52,009 nucleotides of DNA from the NCBI GenBank assembly GCA_016927475.1, contig JAFGMO010000057.1:1-52009 (forward strand). Direction: 5' to 3'. The translations under genes were made by a program, and so were the position numbers. Each line of letters opens with the position of its first letter. Position 1 is the first letter of the stretch. Below, in pieces: positions 8,889 to 18,139 of this stretch. The notes beneath the pieces were generated by a model, which was not told the DNA's origin, did no database searches, and worked only from the letters and a program-made list of their open reading frames with translations. This DNA is from Candidatus Aminicenantota bacterium. Its GTDB lineage: Bacteria > Acidobacteriota > Aminicenantia > Aminicenantales > Aminicenantaceae.

Positions 8889-8997
8889 TCGATCCCAGTT
8901 AGAAAAAGTTCTAAGAAGGTCTTGAATTCATTTTTTAAAGTTATAAAATGTGGGGGTTGGTAAGGGCTATATAGAAAAATTTTTTTCAGAGGGATAA

Positions 8998-10767
8998 ATG
9001 AATTATAAAAATATCGGTTTGGTTTTTTTGATGTTGGCCCTGTCCTTTTGCACCGGCAAAAAGCCAGCGGCTGACCTGGTTTTCAAAGGAGGAGATGTCT
9101 ATACAGTGGATACTGACCGGCCCTGGGCCAGAGGACTGGTTGTTAAAGGAAATAAAATAGTGGCTCTGCTGGCCGATGAAGGAGAATCTGCTCCCTACAT
9201 CGGTGATAGAACCCGGGTGGTGGACCTGAAGGACAAATTGCTGCTCCCCGGTTTCATCGATGCCCATGTTCATTTTACCGGTTTTGCCGCCCAGCAGTTT
9301 GATATTCAATTGATGGATGTGAACGACGATGCCGGATTAATCAAAGAGATACAGCGGGTAGTTGAAAATGTGGGCCCCGGAGAATGGATCATAGGCGGCC
9401 AATGGGGAGGCTCCCTCCTGTGGGCGGCCGGCAAAGGGGAGATAAGTATGGTTGATACCCAGAATCAATGGCAGCCCCATCGCCGAACCATTGATCCCTA
9501 TACCGCCGATAATCCCTGTTTTCTCAGCAACTACCAGGAGGATCTATTTTTAGCCAATACAGCTGCTTTAAAAGCTGCGGGTTTGGATAAGTCATCCTTG
9601 AAGGGAATGAAGCTGGATAAATCCGGATTACCCACCGGGCTGATTTTTAAAGGATCGCCCGCCCTAAAAAAAATCCGTGCTGTGATCAAACCCAAGTCGG
9701 AAAGGCGGCTTATGGCTGAAGCACGGCACGCTTTAAAACTCCTGGCCGCCATGGGAATTGTGGAGATTCATGACCTGGTACGCAGTTTCAAACAGGTGGA
9801 CCGCTGGGTGAGACTGCACGAGGATGGCCGACTAACCTGCCGGGTATGGGTGAGGCCGTGGCTGGACCTGAGTCAAGAGGTATTTACTGGAAATTTTAAC
9901 ATAGGTATGCATCCCAAAAGCCGGCAACGAGATCATTTCCTTCGGTTAGGCAACTTCAAGAGTGCAAATGACGGTTTTCTCGGATCACGGGGAGCGATGC
10001 TGTTTGAGCCCTACACTGACCGGCCCGATTACATGGGCCACTATCAGGAGTACAACAGCGATTCCGATACCCCCGGCAGCCTTACAGGCAATCCGGAGGT
10101 TTATTTTAACTATTGTAAAGATGCTGTCGAGCATGGTTTTGGTGTCGATTCACACGCTATCGGCGACCGCGGCATATCAGAAGTCATCGATGTGCTGGAG
10201 CGGATTCATCAGGATTTCCAAAGCGACATGAGCATGTTCCGCATTATCCATGCTGAAATAGTCCAGCCCAGAGAAATGGAACGAATCAAAGCGTTGAATC
10301 TGATTGTGGAGACCAATCCCAGCCAGATTCCTGATGATATGCGCTGGCTGATTGACCGGCTCGGTCCGGAGAGAGAAAAACTGGCTTTTCCTTTTCGTAC
10401 ATTCCTGGATAAGGGTATTATGATGAATTTCGGCTCAGATGTGCCAGGCAATGCCGGCGCTATCTTTTATTGCCATCCTAAATATGTGCTCAATGCTGCC
10501 GTAAACCGGACCGACAATGAGGGAAAACCTCAAGGCGGCTGGTTGCCCCATCACAAGATAAGTATGTCAGAAGCCATCCGGTGCTTTACATTGAATGGTG
10601 CATATGGATGTATGAGAGAGGACAAAATTCGCGGGTCGTTACAAACAGGCAAATTGGCGGATTTGGTGGTGCTAGATCGTAATATTTTGAAGAATGATCC
10701 TACGGATGTTCTGAATATGAATGTGTTGATGACCGTGGTGGATGGAAAAGTCGTGTTTGAAAAATGA
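8998..10767 (+). CDS. Amidohydrolase family 3 lipoprotein (YtcJ-like)
   Basis: 589 residues. The N-terminus is a lipoprotein signal (MNYKNIGLVFLMLALSFC, Cys18). The amidohydrolase-3 domain has the metal-binding HxH at His90/His92 (GFIDAHVHF), a later VDSHAIGDRG and FGSDVPGNAG near the C-terminus, then the beta-sandwich tail (GSLQTGKLADLVVLD). Family members hydrolyse amide or cyclic amide bonds; the substrate cannot be told. GAGGGA precedes the ATG. A TTGAAT/TAAAAT pair with 16-base spacing at about 8922-8949 may be the promoter. Predicted on the periplasmic side of a membrane. Converges with permease 1. Confidence 0.9.
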   Translation: MNYKNIGLVFLMLALSFCTGKKPAADLVFKGGDVYTVDTDRPWARGLVVKGNKIVALLADEGESAPYIGDRTRVVDLKDKLLLPGFIDAHVHFTGFAAQQFDIQLMDVNDDAGLIKEIQRVVENVGPGEWIIGGQWGGSLLWAAGKGEISMVDTQNQWQPHRRTIDPYTADNPCFLSNYQEDLFLANTAALKAAGLDKSSLKGMKLDKSGLPTGLIFKGSPALKKIRAVIKPKSERRLMAEARHALKLLAAMGIVEIHDLVRSFKQVDRWVRLHEDGRLTCRVWVRPWLDLSQEVFTGNFNIGMHPKSRQRDHFLRLGNFKSANDGFLGSRGAMLFEPYTDRPDYMGHYQEYNSDSDTPGSLTGNPEVYFNYCKDAVEHGFGVDSHAIGDRGISEVIDVLERIHQDFQSDMSMFRIIHAEIVQPREMERIKALNLIVETNPSQIPDDMRWLIDRLGPEREKLAFPFRTFLDKGIMMNFGSDVPGNAGAIFYCHPKYVLNAAVNRTDNEGKPQGGWLPHHKISMSEAIRCFTLNGAYGCMREDKIRGSLQTGKLADLVVLDRNILKNDPTDVLNMNVLMTVVDGKVVFEK

Positions 10768-10831
10768 CAGAATAGATCTCGATTTTAGGATCAGACCTAC
10801 TCTCTCCCCGAATTCCTCGAATTTTAGATTT

Positions 10832-13405
10832 CTATTCATGCCGTAAAGAATCGACCGGACGGGATAGGGCTGCTTTTACGGACTGGAAGCTGACCGTAAA
10901 AAAGGCCAAGATGAAAGCCCCAACAACGGGAAGCAGAAAAATCAACACATCAAGGGAAGTCCGGTAAGCATAATGTGAGAGGATCATCCCCGCTCCAAGA
11001 TAAGCCAGGGGACAGGCTATAAGACCGGCCAGAACGACACGTTTGCTGAATTCTTGAGAGAGGATGGCCATGATATTCGGAATCGTGGCGCCCAGAACCT
11101 TTCGAATGCCTATCTCTTTGGTCCGCTGTTCGGCCGTGTAAGAGGCCAGCCCGAATAGCCCCATGCAGGCGATAAAAACGGCCAATCCAGAGAAGAATAA
11201 AATTGTTTTTCCGATAGTGATCTCAAATATATAAATCAGGTTCAACACATCATCAAGAAAGGCATACCTGAAAGGCTGGTTGGATACGACCTCTTTCCAC
11301 CTTTTTTCAAGAGAATTTATAGTACGTTGAATATTTCCGGGTTGGATGCGGACAATGACGAATCGGGTATTAGCGGGTTCGAGCTGAAAAAGCATGGGAC
11401 TGATCTTATTCCTCAGGTTATCGAAATGGAAATCTTTAACGACCCCGATGATACGTCCCGGTCCGTCCAGCGTATCCAACTGTTTTCCTATAGGATCTTC
11501 CATGCCCATCCGCCTGACGGCTTCTTCATTGACAATAAGTGATGTTCGTTTGTCCGCAGAAAATTCCTTTGAGAATCCCCTGCCTTGAATGATCTCCATC
11601 TTGTAAGTCTCGAAGTAATCATAATCGACATATCCATGGTGCATTTGAATACTGCTGTCGCTCTCCTTCCCTTCCCAGTTTTCAAGATTATAAGAAGGCC
11701 CCTGCCAGTTCGGAAGGTTCATGGCGGCCGCTACGTTTTCCACTTGAGGCATACTCAGAAATGAATTTTTAAGCGCAGAGTACCTGCCTTTGTTTTCTTG
11801 ATCAAGGGATATACAGACCAGGTTTTCCTTATCGTATCCCAGCTTTTTATGCTGCATGTAATGAAGCTGTTTATAAACGACAACCGTGAGGATAACCAGG
11901 ATAAGGGAAACGGCAAACTGGCTGACCACAAGCAGCCGCCGCAAAAAATTTCTTCCTTTTTTTGGCTTTCCCTGCACGGTACAAACCGGCTGCAGAGAGG
12001 AGAGGACGAAGGCGGGATAAACTCCAGCGGCGAGTCCGGTGATCATCGCAATTGCACACAGAGAAAAAATCATGCCGGGACTCATCGTACCAAACAAGGT
12101 CATATCCTTTTGCAGCAGATTATTGAAAAACGGTAGAGAAAACTCCACAAGAATGACAGCGACGGCCGCGGCCAAAAAAGCCAAAAAAACGGACTCACTA
12201 AGAAACTGGCGGATAAGCTGTGAACGGGAGGCTCCGACCACCTTCCTCAAACCGACTTCCCTCATCCGTTTCTCAGACCGGGCTGTTGCCAGATTCAAAA
12301 AATTTACGCAGGCAATAACCAGAATGAAAATTGCAATGATAGAAAGAATAACGCTCAAGCGAATATCACTGGTTCGTATCATAACATCATAATCAAAGCC
12401 GGAGTGAAGATAGATCCTTTTTAACGGCTGAAGCTCCAAGGCCATTCGGGTATCTGCGCTGAATATGGAATCGAGAAATGTGAACAGCTTGCTATTGACA
12501 TCTTCGGGCCGGACGTTCTTACGGAGGAGGACATAGGTCGTATAATTGAATCGCTGCCAGGTCTGAATATCCACGCCGGCCTCCCGGTACAACTCCTTTG
12601 ACATGATGAGGCCGAGTTCGATATGCGAATGCCGGGGTTTCCGAAAAACACCGGTAACTTTTAGGTCCACCAAACCACGAAATTCCAAAACCTTCCCCAG
12701 GGGATCCTTTGGGCCAAAAAATTTTTCCGACTCTTCTTCAGTGATGACAACGGAATGGGGATCATTAAGGGCCGTATCGGGATCCCCTCTTAGAAAATCA
12801 AAGGAAAACATGCGGAAAAAAGACGGATCGGTCAAACTTATCCTGATGCCTGGGAAATATTCATCGCTGATTCTGATGGAACCTCCGCTGTAGTTGAACG
12901 TGGCGGCCTCTTCAATCTCTGGAAACGTTTGTTTCAGAGCATCGGCCAGAGGGGCTTGGGTCAAGGCAATGCGGCGCTGGTCGGTATCCCTGTTGTCGAC
13001 CCGGATCACCCGGTAGAGACGGTCGGCTTTTTCATGGAACCGGTCATAGCTAAACTCATCCCGTACCACCAGCAGAATAAGAATACAGACAGCCATACCG
13101 ACGGCCAATCCGGCGATATTGATGAAGGAATAACCTTTTTGCTTTTTCACGTTGCGCAGAGCGACAATAAAATAATTTTTGAACATGACAAAACTCCATA
13201 CCAAAGAATTTCTCAGAAATCGCGGAAGCGATTGTAAAACCTGAAACCGGAACCACCATTTAGCCCGGCAAAGTCCCATTTCTTGGCTGCGAAGGAAAAA
13301 TTCCTCTTCCATATCTCCCAGAACGGAAAAGTTGTCTTCCGAACGGGAAAACGTACGGACGATCCAAAGAGCAAACGGAGGCGGTGTAAGGCGGCGGTTT
13401 TTCAT
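10832..13405 (-). CDS. FtsX/MacB-type ABC permease with N-terminal prefix domain (permease 1)
   Basis: 857 residues. A cytoplasmic prefix of about 65 residues (PPPFALWIVRTFSRSEDNFSVLGDMEEEF) comes first. Then membrane helix 1 (FINIAGLAVGMAVCILILLVV), a MacB_PCD periplasmic domain, FtsX domain 1 (MREVGLRKVVGASRSQLIRQFLSES), a second periplasmic domain, and FtsX domain 2 (RTKEIGIRKVLGAT), ending PVDSLRHE. No ATP-binding domain is fused or adjacent, so the energy source must be encoded elsewhere or absent. Its start overlaps the PadR stop by four bases (ATGA), so the two are translationally coupled. Such pairs may export or sense envelope stress or drugs (family inference). Confidence 0.92.
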   Translation of the reverse strand: MKNRRLTPPPFALWIVRTFSRSEDNFSVLGDMEEEFFLRSQEMGLCRAKWWFRFQVLQSLPRFLRNSLVWSFVMFKNYFIVALRNVKKQKGYSFINIAGLAVGMAVCILILLVVRDEFSYDRFHEKADRLYRVIRVDNRDTDQRRIALTQAPLADALKQTFPEIEEAATFNYSGGSIRISDEYFPGIRISLTDPSFFRMFSFDFLRGDPDTALNDPHSVVITEEESEKFFGPKDPLGKVLEFRGLVDLKVTGVFRKPRHSHIELGLIMSKELYREAGVDIQTWQRFNYTTYVLLRKNVRPEDVNSKLFTFLDSIFSADTRMALELQPLKRIYLHSGFDYDVMIRTSDIRLSVILSIIAIFILVIACVNFLNLATARSEKRMREVGLRKVVGASRSQLIRQFLSESVFLAFLAAAVAVILVEFSLPFFNNLLQKDMTLFGTMSPGMIFSLCAIAMITGLAAGVYPAFVLSSLQPVCTVQGKPKKGRNFLRRLLVVSQFAVSLILVILTVVVYKQLHYMQHKKLGYDKENLVCISLDQENKGRYSALKNSFLSMPQVENVAAAMNLPNWQGPSYNLENWEGKESDSSIQMHHGYVDYDYFETYKMEIIQGRGFSKEFSADKRTSLIVNEEAVRRMGMEDPIGKQLDTLDGPGRIIGVVKDFHFDNLRNKISPMLFQLEPANTRFVIVRIQPGNIQRTINSLEKRWKEVVSNQPFRYAFLDDVLNLIYIFEITIGKTILFFSGLAVFIACMGLFGLASYTAEQRTKEIGIRKVLGATIPNIMAILSQEFSKRVVLAGLIACPLAYLGAGMILSHYAYRTSLDVLIFLLPVVGAFILAFFTVSFQSVKAALSRPVDSLRHE

Positions 13406-13734
13406 GCAGAAGTTTCCTCCCAGGCGTGCTCAGGCAAGGCTTCCCAAATCGACTTATGGAGTTCATGGGCGGCCTTAAGCGCCTCTTTTCCCCGAGGAGT
13501 CATACGATAGTAGACTTTTCTTCTTCCACCCCTCTCCTTTGTCGGCTCCCCCACACTGCGTTCAACCAGTCCTTTACGGAAGAGCTGGTCCAGGTAACTG
13601 TAGAGCGTTCCGTAGGAAAGGGTTTTTTTTGTCTGATTCCTTATCTCCCGGCGGATATTGATACCATAAGCTTTTTTACCCAGACGGAGTATCGCCACAA
13701 GAAAAATGGATTCGTACAGTGTTAGGTCTTTCAT
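13402..13734 (-). CDS. PadR family transcriptional regulator (with permease 1)
   Basis: 110 residues with the PadR winged helix: ESIFLVAILRLGKKAYGINIRREI, then SYGTLYSYLDQLFRKGLVERS and the wing GGRRKVYYRMTPRGKEAL. PadR proteins bind palindromic operators and usually repress the adjacent transporter until a ligand binds. The gene directly precedes permease 1 with a 4-base overlap, so it most likely controls that operon. The upstream bases on its coding strand contain ATATTCCGTATAT, a loose palindrome, but no operator as clear as that at 33301. Confidence 0.92.
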   Translation of the reverse strand: MKDLTLYESIFLVAILRLGKKAYGINIRREIRNQTKKTLSYGTLYSYLDQLFRKGLVERSVGEPTKERGGRRKVYYRMTPRGKEALKAAHELHKSIWEALPEHAWEETSA

Positions 13735-13790
13735 TTTTTTCTCTTTCGTTTATATATACGGAATATCAGGACAAATAGTTGTAAAAAATC

Positions 13791-14387
13791 TTACTTCAAA
13801 CCCAACTTTTTATTTTTTGCCAGAAGTGAGACGGCCTCCTTGAAGCGCCGCTGGCGTGTCTCTTCCTTTTTGGCGCTCATGATCCATCCGATATAGTTGC
13901 GTTTATGAGAAGAGGCAAGGGTGTTAAAATTGGCCCAGGCTTTTTTGTTCTTTTTCAATTCTTTTTCCATTTCAGCGGAGAGGGAGAATGTCGGCCTGGC
14001 GGACACCGAACTTTTTCCGGCATCTTTTTCCCAAGCTTCCAAATTGATTTTATCCAGGCCGGCTTCGATCATTTTGCCTTCTTTCATCATTTTTTTTGCC
14101 CTCATTTTGTTCAACTGTGACCACTTTCCGGTGTTGGTCCGCGGAGTAAATTTACGGCAGAATCGTTTCTCGTCCATTCGTTTGACAATGCTGTCAATCC
14201 AGCCGAAACATATGGCCTCTTCCACGGCATCCTCATAGGGAACACAAGGTTTGCCCGTGTGTTTTTTGTTGAAGATCAACCAGACCGCTTTCTCTCTTTC
14301 AAAATGTTTTTCCAGCCAGGTTCGCCACTCGTTCCGGTTTTTGACATGTAAAACAGAGACCGTTCTTTTTCCTTTCTTATCCTGCAT
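13791..14387 (-). CDS. YdeI/OmpD-associated family protein
   Basis: 198 residues, matching the YdeI/OmpD-associated family throughout: EWRTWLEKHFEREKAVWLIFNKK, a central EAICFGWIDSIVKRMDEKRF and FTPRTNTGKWSQLN, and a basic tail rich in KKxxKAW. Family members have been called bacteriocin-protection proteins but the biochemical role is unsettled. Cytoplasmic. The start has no visible ribosome binding site and lies only 3 bases from the end of the 62-bp repeat at 14391-14452, so its expression signals must be inside or beyond that repeat. Confidence 0.85.
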   Translation of the reverse strand: MQDKKGKRTVSVLHVKNRNEWRTWLEKHFEREKAVWLIFNKKHTGKPCVPYEDAVEEAICFGWIDSIVKRMDEKRFCRKFTPRTNTGKWSQLNKMRAKKMMKEGKMIEAGLDKINLEAWEKDAGKSSVSARPTFSLSAEMEKELKKNKKAWANFNTLASSHKRNYIGWIMSAKKEETRQRRFKEAVSLLAKNKKLGLK

Positions 14388-14390
14388 TAT

Positions 14391-14452
14391 TCATAAATTT
14401 TGCCAACACCAACAAATAATTTCAATAGGTTGTGTCATTTAATGATGGTTTT
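14391..14452 (-). repeat. 62-bp dispersed repeat, copy 2 (inverted relative to copy 1)
   Basis: Reverse complement of 140-201 with about six mismatches. It occupies the leader of the YdeI-like gene, where a promoter and ribosome binding site would be expected. No direct target duplication is obvious by eye. Confidence 0.75.
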
Positions 14453-14566
14453 CGGTAATAATATGAATTATGAAGGGTTATATTCCTGAATAACATGTTT
14501 ACCTTTTAACTAAAACCATTCTGTAATATAATTTTGTAAACCATTTCCTCGCATTATGGAGGGAGA

Positions 14567-15349
14567 ATGAAAATCATCAATCTCAGTGATGAACATGAAA
14601 AACTTTTTATCCATTGCCTGGAAGACTGGTCCGATGACATGAAAGAATCCGGGGAACACAGGACCTGCTGGGTAAAAAAGATGAAAAATCACGGTCTCGG
14701 CGTCAAACTGGCCTTAGACGATAACGGTCAGGTCGGCGGTATGATTCAGTACATCCCCATTGAATACTCGCTCGCAGAGGGACGGGATCTGTATTTTATT
14801 CCCTGCATCTGGGTCCACGGTCATAAGGAAGGACGGGGCAATTTCCAAAAAAAAGGCATGGGTAAGGCCCTCCTTCAAACCGCCGAAGAAGATGTCCAAA
14901 AACGCGGCGCCAAGGGATTGGTAGCTTGGGGATTGTCCCTTCCCTTTTGGATGAAAGCTTCCTGGTATAAAAAGCGCGGTTACAAAAAAGTGGACAAAAT
15001 GGGTATGCAGGTCCTTCTCTGGAAGCCCTTTGAAAAAGATGCCGAATCCCCCAAATGGATACGTCCCCGCAAAAAACCGGAGCGTATTCCCGGTAAGGTC
15101 GTCGTCTCGGCCTTTGTCAGCGGTGTCTGTTCCGTCGGAGGCATCAACTACGAGCGGGCTAAAAATGCGGCAGCTTCATTCGGGGAGGAAGTCGAATTTC
15201 AGGGTTTTGACACTTCAGACCGTGAGGTTTTTCGAGAATGGGGCCTTCAAGACGCGGTTTTTATCGACGGGAAAAATATCACCACAGGACCTCCCCTGAC
15301 CTATGACAAGATGCTGAAAAAAATCGCCAAGCGCGTTAAAAGATTATAA
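14567..15349 (+). CDS. GNAT acetyltransferase with YoaP-like C-terminal domain
   Basis: 260 residues. A GNAT domain spans about 1-150 (KKGMGKALLQTAEEDVQKRGAKGLVAW is the acetyl-CoA loop and helix). The C-terminal 90 residues start KVVVSAFVSGVCSVGGINYERAK and continue FQGFDTSDREVFREWGLQDAVFIDGKNI, a thioredoxin-like layout as in YoaP proteins. A single Cys remains in the would-be active loop (SGVCSVG). The strong site GGAGGGAGA precedes the ATG. Function unknown; acetylation of a small molecule or peptide is the family expectation. Monocistronic. Confidence 0.85.
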   Translation: MKIINLSDEHEKLFIHCLEDWSDDMKESGEHRTCWVKKMKNHGLGVKLALDDNGQVGGMIQYIPIEYSLAEGRDLYFIPCIWVHGHKEGRGNFQKKGMGKALLQTAEEDVQKRGAKGLVAWGLSLPFWMKASWYKKRGYKKVDKMGMQVLLWKPFEKDAESPKWIRPRKKPERIPGKVVVSAFVSGVCSVGGINYERAKNAAASFGEEVEFQGFDTSDREVFREWGLQDAVFIDGKNITTGPPLTYDKMLKKIAKRVKRL

Positions 15350-15388
15350 ACCTGTATTATTCATGAGCCAAGCAGGTCATGACATATC

Positions 15389-18139
15389 TTATTTTCTTCC
15401 GAATTTTTCCAGAAGCTTCTCGGCCATTGTCCCCGTGACGTATTCCTCCCCCGTCCGCTTGACATGCCACCGGCCATCGAATAACTTCACGTCATCAAAA
15501 TGTCCATCAGCACGTGGTTTCTGCTTATAGACAATGATGACTCCCTGTCCTGAAGAAAAGTCCGGCGAGAAAACCCCGTCATACGTGAAATAGGGATCAT
15601 CAATCCTGGCCGTGGGCATATCCGCCTGCAGTTCATACCTTCCTGTGATATGATGACCGGTCCAAGGCATCTCATCCGGATTCAACATGGAAAGATTAAT
15701 CCAAGACAGTTTTCTTTTCGAGGTCCAAAGTTCCCCGGTTTCTTGATAGCGGTATGTTTCTTTCCAAACAAGCTTATCTTCAGGACTTACGCAGCCTGCT
15801 AAAAAAACATAACTGGATTTTCCCGAAAAGGGAAGTGTATTTCGAGGAGCCCCATTAGGATTGACCGACGGCACACCGTAGGGATAATAAGTAAAAAGCA
15901 CGTTATTGCAGGTTCCGTTTATGACCTCAACGGAGCCGTCTTTTGCCCAGGGATACACCCGATCGATGGTTACGGATCCCTTAAAAGTGACAACCCAGGC
16001 AACCTGAAGGCCTCCCGTCACTTCAAAGGCCCCTTCCCCGCTGCTCCGGGCCGCTTCACGATCCTTTTGTTCGAAAAGTTCATCGGCCGACCGAAAAACA
16101 GCACTTACCTGAACCTTATATGTCTTGGCAGCGACGTTATCCGGTACTTCGTATGATACATGGTAGGAAAAATCAAAACCTCCCCGCTGGCCTCCCTCGG
16201 TTCGGCTATCCACCAAACGTCCGTCAACGAGGCAGGAAAGGTCCAGGTCGATCATGTCCGCCACCCGCCTACCGGATATTCCGGCTGCAATATTTATTTT
16301 TTTCCCCGGCTCCACAGAAGCGGGGGATACAACAACATCGGATACCTTAACCGTACTGACGCCCCTTGATTTGTCTCTTTCTGCCTCGGGGAGATCAAAC
16401 GTTTTTATGGATTTTTCCTTTTTCAAATCCTTGTCCGGTGATGGAATGGAGGAAATCCCGGGTTTTTTTGGCGGCGTTTTCCCTTCTTTTTTCTCCAACA
16501 GCTTCAGCCACTCTTTATGCTGCCGGATCTTGGCGTCGACCTCGGCAAGGCTGGCTTTAACCAATTCATAGCCCTCCTTATAAGAATGTCCCAGGGCATA
16601 AAGGTTGGTAAATTCTCCGTAGGCATGACAGAGAGATTCCAGCTTGGCTTTTATTTTTTCCAGAAGACTCAAGTCGCGGCCCTCCCTCATCGCCCGCTCG
16701 AGATAGGCAGCCATGGTTTTTTCCCCCTCCCTGCGTCCCGTTTCCCAGGCATAGCTTATACCCAAAAACTCATCCAGGCTCTTGAGGACGAACATCGTAA
16801 CTTCCGTATCGCGGCCCTCCCTTCGGGCATCCTCTATCTCCCGCTGAGATCCCCTGTACACGGCATGCAAAACATTAATCACCTCCAAAGCCGCCATACC
16901 TTTGTTCAGGACATTCTGGAGGGTGGACATTTGGGGTTTGACCGGGCCGAACTTTGCCTCGGGCGAGACCGGACGTCCCAGGGATGAAGATTGGTCACGG
17001 CCGAATACGGCACGGTAGGCGCTTTCGTTTCCCAAACGCGCCGAGGACTCTTTCATCAAAGATCTGAGCTCATTAAGCTGTGCTTTGATTTTGTCGGCCG
17101 CTATGATATCGCCTCTTTCCATCGCCCTTACCCAGTCGATCTGAATTTTTTTTGCCAATTGGCCCACCTGACGCAGCGCGAGATTGGAGTATCGAATGAG
17201 TTCTTTGCCCGACTGGTTTATCATGTCTCTCACGACGGATTTGGCTAAATTCACATCAGAACCGCATTTAGACAACCGTTCAGCAATCTGAGGATTGCTC
17301 AGCCGCTGGTTTGGCCGGACATATTTGGTCAGCCTGTTCTGCTTCATAACGTCGTACCCTTTGCCCGCCGCTTTGCTGGCGAAGTTGGCGGCCTCATGGA
17401 CATCGAACATTGTGGCCCCGGGTTTGTTGATCATGGCCAGGGCTTCCTGGTTTTTTTTAGCCAGGTCACCCAATGGCGTAAAAGGATTGTTTGGAAGCGG
17501 ATTTTGAACAAGGACCATCCGGCCCGATGTTGCCTCATAAACCGGAATGGCCATGGTTCGGCCGCTCAAACCAAAATGAGAGGCCGCTTCGGGATCGGCG
17601 GCCATAGCAGTACGCGTCCAAGGCCGCTCCGTCGGAAGCTCATAAGCCGGGTCCGGCATATGTCCCGTATAGTTCAGGGATGGAGCTGTAAAAGAATTAT
17701 AATTCTCATGATAGGGAATATTATTGGCATTCAGGATTCTCATTGTTCGATAATACCCTCCCTGACTCGAAAAAGTGAGGTCGTAATCACCCCCCGGCCT
17801 GAACCCGGGATCGGTTGGGGCGCGGCCGGCCGACCAATGAAAAGGAGCGTTCGCCTGCCGGGAAATCTCATTGACATCGGCCAGGCGCCTTGGGTCCAAA
17901 GCCCTGAGCGGTCGCGCCACATAAACCTCCCAGGCCGCCTGAAAATCAGCACTTGTCCGGCAGGTAGACGCCACCCTTCCGTAAAAATTGTTGATCAGCC
18001 TTCTCTGCTCGCCGAGATAGTTCATGCCTGACACTTGAGGATGAAGCTTCGGCGAAGAAGAAACGGCCAGAAAAAATATCAAAAAGGACAGAGCAGGCTT
18101 CGAAAAGAGGTGTCGTTTTCGCTTTTTTAGGCTATTCAT
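15389..18139 (-). CDS. Large secreted protein of unknown function with Ig-like region
   Basis: 916 residues, not recognised. A signal peptide (KKRKRHLFSKPALSFLIFFLAVSSS) is followed by an N-terminal globular part (about 40-240) with GGDYDLTFSSQGGYYRTMRIL. Next is a long, charged, helical region (about 240-540; many Lys/Glu and Arg) and a Pro-rich linker (KTPPKKPGISSIPSPDKD). An Ig-like or CARDB-like sandwich sits at about 590-700 (VSPASVEPGKKINIAAGISG), then a beta-rich C-terminal domain. The modular build suggests a surface or secreted effector or adhesin. GGAG precedes the ATG, which overlaps the stop of the TPR gene by four bases, so the two are coupled. Confidence 0.85.
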   Translation of the reverse strand: MNSLKKRKRHLFSKPALSFLIFFLAVSSSPKLHPQVSGMNYLGEQRRLINNFYGRVASTCRTSADFQAAWEVYVARPLRALDPRRLADVNEISRQANAPFHWSAGRAPTDPGFRPGGDYDLTFSSQGGYYRTMRILNANNIPYHENYNSFTAPSLNYTGHMPDPAYELPTERPWTRTAMAADPEAASHFGLSGRTMAIPVYEATSGRMVLVQNPLPNNPFTPLGDLAKKNQEALAMINKPGATMFDVHEAANFASKAAGKGYDVMKQNRLTKYVRPNQRLSNPQIAERLSKCGSDVNLAKSVVRDMINQSGKELIRYSNLALRQVGQLAKKIQIDWVRAMERGDIIAADKIKAQLNELRSLMKESSARLGNESAYRAVFGRDQSSSLGRPVSPEAKFGPVKPQMSTLQNVLNKGMAALEVINVLHAVYRGSQREIEDARREGRDTEVTMFVLKSLDEFLGISYAWETGRREGEKTMAAYLERAMREGRDLSLLEKIKAKLESLCHAYGEFTNLYALGHSYKEGYELVKASLAEVDAKIRQHKEWLKLLEKKEGKTPPKKPGISSIPSPDKDLKKEKSIKTFDLPEAERDKSRGVSTVKVSDVVVSPASVEPGKKINIAAGISGRRVADMIDLDLSCLVDGRLVDSRTEGGQRGGFDFSYHVSYEVPDNVAAKTYKVQVSAVFRSADELFEQKDREAARSSGEGAFEVTGGLQVAWVVTFKGSVTIDRVYPWAKDGSVEVINGTCNNVLFTYYPYGVPSVNPNGAPRNTLPFSGKSSYVFLAGCVSPEDKLVWKETYRYQETGELWTSKRKLSWINLSMLNPDEMPWTGHHITGRYELQADMPTARIDDPYFTYDGVFSPDFSSGQGVIIVYKQKPRADGHFDDVKLFDGRWHVKRTGEEYVTGTMAEKLLEKFGRK

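Noticed and set aside
17396..18031. 211-codon open frame antisense to the 916-residue protein gene
   Set aside because: Low-complexity Arg/Pro-rich translation typical of a shadow frame; the minus-strand gene has signal peptide, start site and coupling.
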